In this document: one piece after another, positions 1 to 7,259 of the stretch
How positions within the stretch are numbered: the first letter of the stretch is position 1
Layout of the letters: each line of letters starts with the position of its first letter
Assembly (NCBI GenBank): GCA_036387255.1
Contig: DASVUC010000098.1
Coordinates: 1 to 13,386, forward strand
Direction: 5' to 3'
Source: DASVUC01 sp036387255
GTDB taxonomy: Bacteria > Planctomycetota > Phycisphaerae > Tepidisphaerales > Tepidisphaeraceae
DNA: 13,386 nucleotides
The notes under the pieces: generated by a model
What the model was told of the DNA's origin: nothing
Seen by the model: only the letters and a program-made list of their open reading frames with translations
The model's database searches: none
Position numbers and translations under genes: made by a program

Positions 1-957
1 CACTTCGACAAGGATCGTCCGGTGACCCTGATCGACCTGCGTGGCTTCGGCGTGTGGGGTGAATGGCATTCAGGCTTCCGCTATGCAACGATCGCGGACA
101 GACGAGCCGCGCTGTCGAAGATCCTCGACATCTGGTCGGACGCGTTGCCGGATCATTACCTTGCGCTGAGCAACTCGTGGGACCCCGATGGTCCGCCGGA
201 GTTGCACGCGGGCCCCGCACACCAATTCGATGCGCGTTTTACATCTCGCTTTACCGACTACGTTCATTACTCCGCATTCGATCACGCGATGACCAAGCGC
301 AACGTCACCTTCCGCCGCGACGGCGTCGGCGGCGCCGTCTTCTCAAATGAGCGGCGCTTCAATGACGAAGCCTTCGCAACGCTGTCCAGAGGACCGATGA
401 GTTGTGAGTTCGTCGGCTCCTACAGTCCCGCAAAGGACGGCGGCGAAAAATGGCTCAAGCACATGATCAACGATGCCTTGAGCCTGCATCCGAACTACAT
501 CAACCTGTTGGGTTATGCCGGCGGCGAAGCGGCCAGCTTTATCCGGGAGCAGCCGGAACTGGTCGCACGGGGCGCACGACAAATGGGGTACCGGCTGGTC
601 CCTATCAAGTTGACCATGCCCAGAGCGATCCGCAGTGACGACGACTTCGAGATCACTTCAGGATGGATCAACCAAGGCGTGGGCCGGGCGATGCGAGATT
701 TCCATCTCGTGGTTGTTCTGAAAGATCAACACGGAAAAACGATTGCCACCACCGATGCCGGCCCCACCGGATGCCAGCGCTGGGTCCGTGGCACCAACTA
801 CAACCTCAAGAGCAACGTCTCCTTCAAGAAGCTCCGGCCCGGCGCGTACACGCTGCACATCGGCCTGACGGATGGTGATGCCCCAACTGCCTTGCCTCTT
901 TGCGAGGGCGCGGGCGGCGTGTATCCGATCGGTTCCATCGAGTGCACCCGTCGTTAG
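1..957 (+). CDS. DUF4832 domain protein, 3' part only
   Basis: The reading frame is open from the first base, so the start lies upstream. The GTG at 22 lies inside a conserved segment and is unlikely to be the true start. The visible 318 residues begin with a barrel-strand segment carrying the WGEWHSG motif, as in DUF4832 and related glycosidase-like TIM barrels. Next comes a region with YVHYSAFDHA and GYAGGEAASF. The last 110 or so residues form a beta-sandwich-like tail typical of DUF4832, with W-x-N-x-G-V-G-R-A followed by LVVVLKDQHGK. Known members are mostly exported proteins of unproven activity, often near polysaccharide-related genes. The two acidic residues in GEWH-like motifs hint at glycoside hydrolase ancestry, but no activity can be claimed. 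The signal peptide, if present, is outside the window. The gene ends 32 bases before the chosen mnmA start. Confidence 0.75.
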   Translation, partial: HFDKDRPVTLIDLRGFGVWGEWHSGFRYATIADRRAALSKILDIWSDALPDHYLALSNSWDPDGPPELHAGPAHQFDARFTSRFTDYVHYSAFDHAMTKRNVTFRRDGVGGAVFSNERRFNDEAFATLSRGPMSCEFVGSYSPAKDGGEKWLKHMINDALSLHPNYINLLGYAGGEAASFIREQPELVARGARQMGYRLVPIKLTMPRAIRSDDDFEITSGWINQGVGRAMRDFHLVVVLKDQHGKTIATTDAGPTGCQRWVRGTNYNLKSNVSFKKLRPGAYTLHIGLTDGDAPTALPLCEGAGGVYPIGSIECTRR

Positions 958-977
958 TGCATCGTCAGTCGCGTGCA

Positions 978-983
978 TACAAT
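978..983 (+). promoter_or_regulatory. Candidate -10 box of mnmA, leaderless geometry
   Basis: TACAAT matches the sigma70 -10 consensus at five of six positions. Exactly six bases separate it from the GTG at 990, which puts the expected transcription start at or next to the start codon. No Shine-Dalgarno sequence precedes the GTG, and no good -35 element is visible 16 to 18 bases upstream. The placement fits a leaderless transcript. Confidence 0.4.
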
Positions 984-989
984 TCTCTC

Positions 990-2111
990 GTGCCTGCTTC
1001 GCGTGAAAAAGTTGTGGTTGCGATGAGCGGTGGCGTGGACAGCTCTGTTGCCGCCGCGCTGCTGTTGCGCCAGGGGTTCGATGTGATGGGGGTGTTCATG
1101 CGCCTGGGTTCGCCGGATGGGGTGGAGGCGCCGGAGGTCGAGGCCTGCGACCCAAACGCGAAGAACAAGCAGGGATGCTGCTCCGTGCTTGATGCGGCGG
1201 ATGCGCGGCGCGTGGCGGGGCTGCTGGATGTGCCGTTTTATGTGCTAAACTTTCAGGATGATTTCTCGCGGGTGATCGACTACTTCGTGGATGAGTACAA
1301 CCGCGGGCGCACGCCGAACCCCTGCGTGCGGTGTAATGACTGGCTCAAGTTCGGGAAGCTGGCGAGCTATGCGGATGCGGTGGGGGCGCGGTATGTCGCG
1401 AGCGGACATTATGCGCGGGTGGGTGTGGATCCGGTGACGGGGGAGAAGGCGCTGATGCGCGGGCTCGATCATCGAAAGGATCAGAGCTACGTGCTCTTTG
1501 GGATGAGCCGCCAGACGCTGGATCACACGCTGCTGCCGATTGGGGAGTTTGAAAAGCCGGCGGTGCGCGCTGTGGCGGAGGAGCTGAAGCTGCCCGTGTT
1601 CAATAAGCCCGATTCGCAGGAAATCTGCTTCGTGCCGAATCAGGACTACGCCGCGCTGGTGAAGCGGCGGACGCCGGAGACGTTTCACCAGGGGCAGTTC
1701 GTGACGGCGCAAGGGAAAGTTGTCGGCACGCATGAAGGTCACCAGCACTTCACGATCGGACAGCGAAAGGGGCTCGGCGTGGCATTGGGTTATCCAATCT
1801 ACGTTGTCGACATCAATCCCCAGACGAACCAGGTGACGCTGGGCGAGAAGGATCAGCTTGAGCGTGAGGGGCTGGTCGCGCATCAGACCAACATCCTCAG
1901 CTCGCGCCTGCGGGATGCGGGAGAGATGAAGTGCATGGCAAAGATCCGTTATAACCATCAGCCGGTGCCGGCGACGGTAAAGCTGGTCGCGGAGGATGAG
2001 ATGCGGGTGCGGTTCGATGAGCCCCAGCCCGCGGTGACACCGGGGCAGGCGGTGGTGGTTTATGACGACGACATCGTGCTCGGCGGCGGGTGGATCGACC
2101 TTGCGCTTTGA
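990..2111 (+). CDS. mnmA: tRNA-specific 2-thiouridylase MnmA
   Basis: This enzyme activates U34 of the Lys, Glu and Gln tRNAs with ATP and inserts sulfur, forming the 2-thio group of (c)mnm5s2U in the cytoplasm. From the GTG at 990 the product is 373 residues, the usual family length. The PP-loop SGGVDSS starts at residue 13. Catalytic Cys115 sits in the PNPCVRCND segment and the partner Cys213 in QEICF. Other family motifs are SGHYARV, KDQSYVLFGM and QRKGLG. An ORF extends back to 900, but its first 30 residues have no family character and overlap the preceding gene, so they are excluded. The GTG lacks a Shine-Dalgarno sequence but has a -10-like box six bases upstream. The downstream TPR gene starts 18 bases after the stop and is probably co-transcribed. 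Confidence 0.95.
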   Translation: MPASREKVVVAMSGGVDSSVAAALLLRQGFDVMGVFMRLGSPDGVEAPEVEACDPNAKNKQGCCSVLDAADARRVAGLLDVPFYVLNFQDDFSRVIDYFVDEYNRGRTPNPCVRCNDWLKFGKLASYADAVGARYVASGHYARVGVDPVTGEKALMRGLDHRKDQSYVLFGMSRQTLDHTLLPIGEFEKPAVRAVAEELKLPVFNKPDSQEICFVPNQDYAALVKRRTPETFHQGQFVTAQGKVVGTHEGHQHFTIGQRKGLGVALGYPIYVVDINPQTNQVTLGEKDQLEREGLVAHQTNILSSRLRDAGEMKCMAKIRYNHQPVPATVKLVAEDEMRVRFDEPQPAVTPGQAVVVYDDDIVLGGGWIDLAL

Positions 2112-2129
2112 CCCGCGGGTGATGGGATC

Positions 2130-3680
2130 ATGCAGCGACCTCGGATGACGCTTGACGAGGCGATGGCTCAAGCAGCATCGCTCGAGCGTGGTGACCGCTT
2201 CGCGGAAGCTGAAGCGATTTATCGGCAGGTGCTGGCGCAGGCGCCGGATCATGCGCCTGCGCTGTTGCGGCTGGCGAGGATCGCGCAGCGCTTTGGCCAT
2301 GCTCAGGCGGCGGCGCAGCTCGCCGAGCGGGCGGCGGCCGTACATCCCACCGCCGATGCGTTTGGCGTGCTCGGACTGGCTCTGCATCAGTTGAAGAAGC
2401 TAGCCGGGGCGGAAGCTGCGCTTCGACGTGCAGCGGAACTTGCGCCGGACAACGCATCGGTTCACTTCAACCTGGGTACGGTGCTCTGGGAGTTGGGCGA
2501 CGCCGTTGCCGCGCGTGATTGTTACTCACGGGCCTTGGCGGTTCGACCCGATTTTGCGCAAGCGTGTCATGGCATCATGGTCGCCGACGGGGCGCTTGGG
2601 CGGTTCGACGAAGCAGTGCGCGCGGGGCGTCGGGCGGCATCGCTGGCGCTGAACACGCCACGCTTCTGGTGCGACTTTGGTGTTGCGTTGCTGGAGGTGG
2701 GAGAGTTGCACGAAGCGATCGCCGCGGAAGAAAGGGGGGTGGCGCTGGATCCGCAGGACGCAACGCTGCACTACAACCTCGGGCAGGCGCTTCTGCTGGA
2801 TGGGGATTTCGAGCGCGGCTGGCGGGAGGTGGAGTGGCGCTGGCGGTGTGAGTGGTTCACAGCACCGCGGCGCAACTTCACGCAGCCGCTGTGGGACGGG
2901 GCGGCTGGTGCAAAGACGGTGCTGCTGCATGAAGAGCAGGGCGCGGGTGACGTGATCATGATGGCGCGGTATATCGCGCTGGCGGCGGAGCGGGTGCGCG
3001 TGATCGTCGAATGTCGCGCACCGCTCGTGGAACTGTTGCGCTCCGCCTGCGGCGCGGCGGAGGTGGCGAGGATGGGTGAGCCGCTGCCATCGTTCGATGC
3101 GCAGGCGCCGCTGCTTAGCCTGCCGATGATCTTTCAGACGCGCGTGGACACCATTCCGCATCGGGTGCCGTATTTGCGGGCGGATGCGGAGCGATTGCGA
3201 CGGTGGCGCGAGCGGCTGGGGCCTGACACGCGCCTCAAGGTCGGGGTGGCTTGGGCGGGTGCGTCAACTCATTCGAATGACGTCAACAGATCGACGTCGC
3301 TGGAAACGCTGCTGCCCTTGCAAACGGTGGATGGGGTGCGTTTCGTTTCGCTACAGAAACCGGCAAGGCCGCGGGCGGAGTGGATGGATGACTGGACAGA
3401 CGAGCTCCACGATTACGCGGACACGGCAGCGCTGGTGGAGAACCTGGACCTGGTGATCTCCGTCGACACCTCGGTGGCGCATTTGGCGGGCGCGATGGCG
3501 AAGCCGGTTTGGACGATGCTGCCGTTTGCCCCGGATTGGCGCTGGCTTGCGCGCGAGCGAGAGAGTAGCCCCTGGTATCCGACGATGCGGCTGTTTCGGC
3601 AAACAAGGCCGCGGCAGTGGGGCGACGTGGTCGAGCACGTGCGCGCGGCGCTGCTGGAGGTGGCGGCGAAACGACGATAG
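2130..3680 (+). CDS. TPR protein fused to a GT9/heptosyltransferase-like glycosyltransferase domain
   Basis: A 516-residue cytoplasmic protein. Residues 7 to about 240 contain roughly six tetratricopeptide repeats, for example the units ending in VLAQAPDHAPA, ELAPDNASVHFNLG and ALDPQDATLHYNLG. Residues about 262-510 resemble the GT-B fold of GT9-type transferases. Features there are QGAGD at 270-274, VGVAWAG at 371-377 and an aligned N-R-S-T-S segment. DTSVAHLAGA at 446-455 and DWRW near 469, followed by SSPWYP, complete the pattern. These C-terminal motifs recur in TPR glycosyltransferase-like proteins of many environmental bacteria, where the acceptor is usually unknown. ATG 2130 is used here; ATG 2145 is an in-frame alternative and neither has a strong ribosome site. 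The stop is one base from the converging rsmE stop. Sugar donor and acceptor cannot be read from sequence. Confidence 0.85.
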   Translation: MQRPRMTLDEAMAQAASLERGDRFAEAEAIYRQVLAQAPDHAPALLRLARIAQRFGHAQAAAQLAERAAAVHPTADAFGVLGLALHQLKKLAGAEAALRRAAELAPDNASVHFNLGTVLWELGDAVAARDCYSRALAVRPDFAQACHGIMVADGALGRFDEAVRAGRRAASLALNTPRFWCDFGVALLEVGELHEAIAAEERGVALDPQDATLHYNLGQALLLDGDFERGWREVEWRWRCEWFTAPRRNFTQPLWDGAAGAKTVLLHEEQGAGDVIMMARYIALAAERVRVIVECRAPLVELLRSACGAAEVARMGEPLPSFDAQAPLLSLPMIFQTRVDTIPHRVPYLRADAERLRRWRERLGPDTRLKVGVAWAGASTHSNDVNRSTSLETLLPLQTVDGVRFVSLQKPARPRAEWMDDWTDELHDYADTAALVENLDLVISVDTSVAHLAGAMAKPVWTMLPFAPDWRWLARERESSPWYPTMRLFRQTRPRQWGDVVEHVRAALLEVAAKRR

Positions 3681-3681
3681 T

Positions 3682-4386
3682 TCAGGAGGCCCGCCGAGCA
3701 AAGCTGGATTGAGCGATGGCTGCGGCCGTGATGGCCGCGGTTTCGATGCGCAGGACGGTCCGCGTCATCCGGGCGGGGAGCACGTTCTTTGATTCGAACA
3801 ACGCGAGTTCCTCGTTCGTCCAGCCGCCTTCCGGACCGATGATCAGGATAAGGTGGCGGGTCGCACGCTGGGCGTGGTCGAGGAGCGAGTCGTCGCTTTG
3901 CGGCGAAAGGTAAACGGCGCTCGAGGCGGACGCGAGGAGCGACTCAAGCTTGGTGAGCGAGTCGATGATCATCACACCCGGGCGGTGCGATTGCTTCGCG
4001 GACTCGGTCGCGATGCGCGTCCAGCGGTCGAATTTGTTCTTCCCTTCGGGGTGAACGACCGAGCGTGCGGTTCGCAGGGGGGTGAAGCGCGTGACGCCCA
4101 GCTCGGAGAGTTTCTCGATCATCCAGTCGGCGCGCTCGCCCTTGGGAAGTGCGGAGGCGATGGTCAATTCGACAGATGGTTGATTGTGCTCGATGCGTCC
4201 CACGCGCAGGACGACGCGCTGAGGATCGCAGACAGCCAGCGTGGCGGCAGCGGTGCTGCCGGCGCCGTCAAAGGCTTCGACCTGATCGCCCGACTCGAGT
4301 CGCAGCACATCCCGGACGTGGTGCGCCTGCACGGCATCGAGGATAATGTCGCCTTGCTCGAGTTTCGTTACATGCACTCGGCGCAC
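3682..4386 (-). CDS. rsmE: 16S rRNA (uracil1498-N3)-methyltransferase RsmE
   Basis: RsmE methylates N3 of U1498 in helix 44 of 16S rRNA with S-adenosylmethionine, acting on the assembled 30S subunit. It is a SPOUT-class trefoil-knot enzyme. Signature segments are LPKGERADWMIEKLSELG, an A-T-E-S-A-K-Q-S-H-R stretch, the SAM-loop motif GPEGGW at about residues 184-189, and LRIETA near 212-217. The frame extends back to a TTG at 4413. I prefer the GTG at 4386 because GAGGAG lies nine bases upstream and the resulting N-terminus, MRRVHV, matches the family pattern. This gives 234 residues. The acetyltransferase gene ends 160 bases upstream on the same strand. The gene converges with the TPR gene with one base between the stops. 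Confidence 0.93.
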   Translation of the reverse strand: MRRVHVTKLEQGDIILDAVQAHHVRDVLRLESGDQVEAFDGAGSTAAATLAVCDPQRVVLRVGRIEHNQPSVELTIASALPKGERADWMIEKLSELGVTRFTPLRTARSVVHPEGKNKFDRWTRIATESAKQSHRPGVMIIDSLTKLESLLASASSAVYLSPQSDDSLLDHAQRATRHLILIIGPEGGWTNEELALFESKNVLPARMTRTVLRIETAAITAAAIAQSSFARRAS

Positions 4387-4546
4387 GGCGAGGTTCTCCT
4401 CGGATGGAGCCAATGCGCACGAGGCGCGACAAGGCGCATCTCGATGGGACTGCTCATCTTGTGCAGTGACGGCAGCGCAGAAGCGGTGGGTAAAGCAATC
4501 CCTCCGTGTGTCGATGCCGGATCATGAGGGGATTGGGCGGAGTGGA

Positions 4547-5404
4547 TCATGTTGATGAGAGCTCCTTCGGGGAAAACGCGTACTTCGCGGCGAGGCTGAT
4601 CTGGCGGTAGCCGATGCGCTGGTAGATCTTGTTGCTGGTGGGATTGGCCAGGTCGGTGTAGAGGGTGCAGAACTTCTTGCCGGTGTCGAGCATGTGTTGG
4701 GAGAGGGCGGCGACGCAGTTGGAGGCAAGGCCTCGGCCGCGGAGGTGCTGGGGCGTGTAGACGAAGTTGATGGCGCAGCCGTTGGGGGTGAGGCGGGTCC
4801 AGGCGGCCATGGAGAGGGGCGTACCGCGGTTTTCCCAGAGAAAGAGGCGCTGGCGGGCGATCACCGTGTCGGCGAGTTCGCGGCAGCCGGCGAGGGACTC
4901 ACCGATGTCACCGACAAAAGCGTCGATCCAGCCAGTGACCAGATCCAGATCGCGCCAGGTTGCCTGGCGGAGAATACCATCAGCGCGCGGCGGGGGGATG
5001 ACTTTGTCGAGGCGGAAGAGAGCGAGACGCATTTGCTCGCGTGTCTCGGCGTTCACGAGAGAGCACCAGCGATGCGCGAAGTGCTCTGCTTGAGCGGGGG
5101 TCGTCTGGATGCCGGGGACGGAGATGGACTCATGCGCAAGCTCATCGATCAATGCGTCGACGGCGGGGGTGGGGAGATTGTCGGAGAGCACGAGGTGGCG
5201 CGCGGGGGTCATGTTTCGGCGAGTCATCACTCCGACGCCGAGGACGGTGGAACTGTCGTTGATTGTGAGCAGGAGGGAGTCGGTCGGGTTCTTGAGCTGG
5301 GCGACGACGCCGAGGAAAAAGTTATTGCGCGCTTCGTCGTTGAACAGGAATGGATTCGCTTCCGCGGCGAAAACAGCGGGGTCGTCAAAACGAGTGACGC
5401 GCAT
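4547..5404 (-). CDS. GNAT-family N-acetyltransferase, two-domain
   Basis: A 285-residue protein with a typical acetyl-CoA-binding domain in its C-terminal half (about 150-280). The pyrophosphate loop is Q-H-L-R-G-R-G-L-A-S at 219-228. The last strand region is NPTSNKIYQRIGY at about 254-266. The N-terminal half starts with DDPAVFAAEANPFL and FNDEARNNFFLG, the pattern of a degenerate N-terminal GNAT-like module found in FR47-type proteins. The acylated substrate is unknown. ATG 5404 is the only Met near the start of the conserved region, and the longer ORF upstream has low-complexity, unrelated sequence. No Shine-Dalgarno lies at proper spacing; instead a TACACT box ends exactly six bases upstream. 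The gene is divergent from the membrane-protein gene at 5594. Confidence 0.88.
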   Translation of the reverse strand: MRVTRFDDPAVFAAEANPFLFNDEARNNFFLGVVAQLKNPTDSLLLTINDSSTVLGVGVMTRRNMTPARHLVLSDNLPTPAVDALIDELAHESISVPGIQTTPAQAEHFAHRWCSLVNAETREQMRLALFRLDKVIPPPRADGILRQATWRDLDLVTGWIDAFVGDIGESLAGCRELADTVIARQRLFLWENRGTPLSMAAWTRLTPNGCAINFVYTPQHLRGRGLASNCVAALSQHMLDTGKKFCTLYTDLANPTSNKIYQRIGYRQISLAAKYAFSPKELSST

Positions 5405-5410
5405 GGAGGA

Positions 5411-5416
5411 AGTGTA
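5411..5416 (-). promoter_or_regulatory. Candidate -10 box of the GNAT gene, leaderless geometry
   Basis: On the minus strand TACACT is followed by exactly six bases and then the ATG at 5404. It fits the TAnnnT pattern, with four of six consensus matches. A GAGG lies upstream of the start but at 13 bases, too far for a normal ribosome site. No -35 is recognisable. Confidence 0.3.
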
Positions 5417-5501
5417 ACCTCGTCCGGAACGGGAGGGGCAGTGAGACGGGTGAGGGTTGCGGAAAAATGTGCTGTTGCTGGTAATTAGATAAGGTGGGCT
5501 G

Positions 5502-5520
5502 CAACTGCTGACAACTGCTG
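5502..5520 (+). repeat. Short tandem direct repeat
   Basis: CAACTGCTG occurs at 5502-5510 and again at 5512-5520, a period of ten bases (about one helical turn). It lies between the divergent starts at 5404 and 5594. Two copies only, so either an activator or repressor site or chance. Confidence 0.35.
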
Positions 5521-5570
5521 GAGTTGGGGGAGCGGGGCTGACGCCCGGAGCAGGCGATCCACTGACACGG

Positions 5571-5576
5571 TAAAAT
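5571..5576 (+). promoter_or_regulatory. Candidate -10 box of the 5594 gene
   Basis: TAAAAT matches the -10 consensus at five of six positions and lies 17 bases before the GTG start. This leaves room for a short leader carrying the GGGAGGAGGAG ribosome site. No convincing -35 hexamer is present at standard spacing. Confidence 0.3.
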
Positions 5577-5593
5577 TCGGGAGGAGGAGTCCA

Positions 5594-6115
5594 GTGCGGC
5601 AAACGCCTACCCAGATCGATTACGGCTTGCCCAGCCGCGCCCGCTGGTATCGCTGCCGCTGGTTCCGCTTGTCCGTCGCGAGCCTGGTGCTGCTTCTAGC
5701 TGCCTCGGTGCTCGTGGGCGCAACGTTCAAGCAGATCCAGAGTGAGGTGGACGCCGTCACCGGCTCCATGCGCTGGACCACCACGTGGATCACGGGCGCC
5801 AGATCCTCGGGCTCGCGCGTCTCCCCGCTGGAGCGCCGGCTGAAAACGAGTGGCATCCGTTGGACCCCCGACTGGCGCACGCTGCACGTCACCGGCTACA
5901 ATTTCTTGAACCGCCCAAGAAGCTACGCGTGCAGCTCCGCCCCGCCGATCTACACAATTGAAGGCGTGCTGACGGAGTTTGAACGCGCATCGACTGATGA
6001 TGAACTCCGCGCTTTCATCCATCTATTGCAGAGCGGAACCAACGCCCAGCAGGAGACAGCGATCGAAGCAGCCGCGGACAAGGTGGTTAAGGCGATGGAG
6101 CAGCAGAGCCCGTAA
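5594..6115 (+). CDS. Single-span membrane protein of unknown function, planctomycete-type
   Basis: A 173-residue protein. A basic stretch (R17, R20, R22, R25) precedes one hydrophobic helix at about residues 25-44. This predicts the N-terminus in the cytoplasm and about 130 residues outside. Just after the helix is the segment EVDAVTGSMRW, then SPLERRLKTSG and W-T-P-D-W. Short proteins with a basic leader, one helix and a D-x-x-T-G-S segment recur in planctomycete genomes as I remember them, but I cannot name a family. The GTG start at 5594 is well supported by the purine-rich GGGAGGAGGAG four bases upstream. Codons here favour C rather than G in third position, unlike the plus-strand genes further right. 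It converges with the small secreted protein gene at 6211-6417. Confidence 0.75.
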   Translation: MRQTPTQIDYGLPSRARWYRCRWFRLSVASLVLLLAASVLVGATFKQIQSEVDAVTGSMRWTTTWITGARSSGSRVSPLERRLKTSGIRWTPDWRTLHVTGYNFLNRPRSYACSSAPPIYTIEGVLTEFERASTDDELRAFIHLLQSGTNAQQETAIEAAADKVVKAMEQQSP

Positions 6116-6210
6116 CGGGAACTCAAGCAGCGTCTACAGGATCAGGTTGGCTCGTCGAATTCGGAGGGAACGGCTTGGCGGTGACATCAAGCGTCGATGG
6201 GATTGAGCCT

Positions 6211-6417
6211 TTAACAGCAGACTTCATACGCGATGGGATAGGGGATCAGGTCAGGGCGCACCAAATGCAATTTGCGCAGGCGAACCTGCGGCGGAAGCGA
6301 AGCTTCGGCGGAGTCGGGCGTGGGGTTGATGGCGTTGTGCTGCGGCGCCGGGGCGGCGTTTGCGGTCAGGATCACCAGCAGCACAAAACGTCCGACGAGC
6401 CGGAGTGAGGAGGGCAT
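6211..6417 (-). CDS. Small secreted protein, 68 residues, unknown function
   Basis: Chosen start is the ATG at 6417, with AAAGG eight bases upstream. An earlier in-frame ATG at 6465 has no ribosome site and would put 16 polar residues before the signal. Residues 1-21 look like a Sec signal peptide: two Arg, a hydrophobic core FVLLVILTA, and an A-N-A-A cleavage region. The mature part is Pro-rich, then carries L-R-K-L-H-L and RPDLIPYPIAYEV, and ends in a Cys-Cys pair. The combination of signal peptide, ribosome site and compositional order makes it more likely real than shadow. The terminal Cys pair could form disulfides or bind a metal. No function is claimed. It is convergent with the membrane-protein gene, 95 bases away. 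Confidence 0.55.
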   Translation of the reverse strand: MPSSLRLVGRFVLLVILTANAAPAPQHNAINPTPDSAEASLPPQVRLRKLHLVRPDLIPYPIAYEVCC

Positions 6418-6746
6418 AACAGACGCCTTTAGCGGGGGGAGCTGGTTGCAAAAACATTTCTGCAAGTCAACTCGTGGTGATTCACATTACCCCGCAATTT
6501 CAGCTTGACCAACGGAAAAATTATTGCGCGCCATCAGGATTATTAGACGTTGTGGAGGTTGAGGAAACCGGTACCGGCGGTGCAGCGGACAACGCGTTGA
6601 ACCAGGCGACTGAGCCGACAAACGGGAGTGTTTGTGGCTGCTGCACTTACGTTAAAAGATGGCGACATATTGCTGGGTTTGCTTTCGAGGAAAGCCGTGC
6701 CCTGGCAGGACTGTGGACGCGGAGCGGACGGTAAGTCGCGCGGACT
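6418..6746. other. Intergenic region, 329 bases, no convincing gene
   Basis: An 86-codon plus-strand ORF from the GTG at 6474 has no ribosome site, no coding-like composition and no recognisable motif. The left part is less GC-rich and contains an imperfect palindrome at 6446-6465 just upstream of the small secreted gene. The right part borders the stop of the 170-residue gene and holds a weak five-base stem (AAGTC/GACTT, 6733-6747) without a T-run. No tRNA or known RNA fold is recognisable by eye. Confidence 0.5.
6446..6465. promoter_or_regulatory. Imperfect 20-base palindrome, operator-like
   Basis: Half sites TTGCA (6446-6450) and TGCAA (6461-6465) flank an A/T-rich centre. Read on the minus strand, nine positions on each side of a two-base centre pair, eight as Watson-Crick and one as G-T. 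A TTGACT (minus strand, 6470-6465) overlaps its outer edge and resembles a -35 hexamer, but no -10 follows at normal spacing. It lies 28 bases before the ATG at 6417, where a repressor site or a short leader hairpin would be expected. Confidence 0.3.
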
Positions 6747-7259
6747 TTAACGGCCGGATTGCTGATTGGCGGCGGCGGCCATGTCTTCCGCGTCTGGCTG
6801 CGCCATCTTGCCCGTTATGGCGCCAGTCAATGCGCTCATCAGGACCGGCTGAAGCGAACCCAGGGCGCCCTTGAGGATCGTACCGACGATACCGCGATCC
6901 TTCGTCGCCTCCTTCGGGTTCTCCGACGGTCGAACGTATCGATCCGGGTTCAGCGCGCGTTCGATCTTCTCCAGGCGTTTGAGCGCCTGCTGCTCCTTCG
7001 ATGGCACGGCAACGGAAGCGGCGACGAACCCACCGACGCTGGCGGCGGCGAGCGTGAGCCACGGGTGGTCGTTGAGCCAGAGGCGCGGATCCGCAGTCTT
7101 CACCAGGTCGGTCTTGAGGTTCGAGATGGCGCTGGAGATCGCTGCGCTGGCGTGATTCGCCTGTTCCGTCAGGTACTGGGCCTCACTTGCGGGTGTTTTC
7201 GGCTTGCTGTCGGACGTCGGTGCCGAAGCGGAAGCGCTGCTCTTGTTTCCAGTGTTCAT
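6747..7259 (-). CDS. YqjK/DUF883-like membrane protein, third gene of the yqjD-like cluster
   Basis: A 170-residue protein. A Ser/Ala/Pro-rich disordered start (1-25) is followed by an amphipathic helix (30-55). Then comes HPWLTLAAASVGGFVAA at about 65-81, a single membrane span similar to the anchors of DUF883 proteins. After it come a charged helix (88-105) and a second weakly hydrophobic Gly/Ala-rich helix (124-150). The ATG at 7259 has AAGGA five bases upstream, so the start is well supported even though it lies 77 bases inside the end of the holin-like gene in another frame. Its position matches YqjK in the enterobacterial yqjD-yqjE-yqjK cluster, but sequence similarity to YqjK itself is not evident, so the comparison is by context. 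Probably expressed with the two genes upstream. Confidence 0.78.
   Translation of the reverse strand: MNTGNKSSASASAPTSDSKPKTPASEAQYLTEQANHASAAISSAISNLKTDLVKTADPRLWLNDHPWLTLAAASVGGFVAASVAVPSKEQQALKRLEKIERALNPDRYVRPSENPKEATKDRGIVGTILKGALGSLQPVLMSALTGAITGKMAQPDAEDMAAAANQQSGR

Noticed and set aside
900..989. N-terminal extension of mnmA
   Set aside because: Overlaps the DUF4832 gene and adds 30 residues with no MnmA similarity; the PP-loop sits at the expected distance from GTG 990.
1245..2387. Long minus-strand ORF (380 codons) opposite mnmA and the TPR gene
   Set aside because: Arg/His/Leu-rich antisense shadow of two well-identified genes, with no ribosome site or recognisable motif; GC-rich DNA produces such frames.
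3853..4527. Plus-strand ORF of 224 codons opposite rsmE
   Set aside because: Antisense to all RsmE motifs, no family features of its own.
4694..5488. Plus-strand ORF of 264 codons opposite the acetyltransferase
   Set aside because: Gly/Val/Glu-rich shadow frame complementary to the GNAT domain.
6474..6734. 86-codon plus-strand ORF in the intergenic gap
   Set aside because: GTG start without ribosome site, no domain or signal, uneven composition; kept only as part of the gap description.
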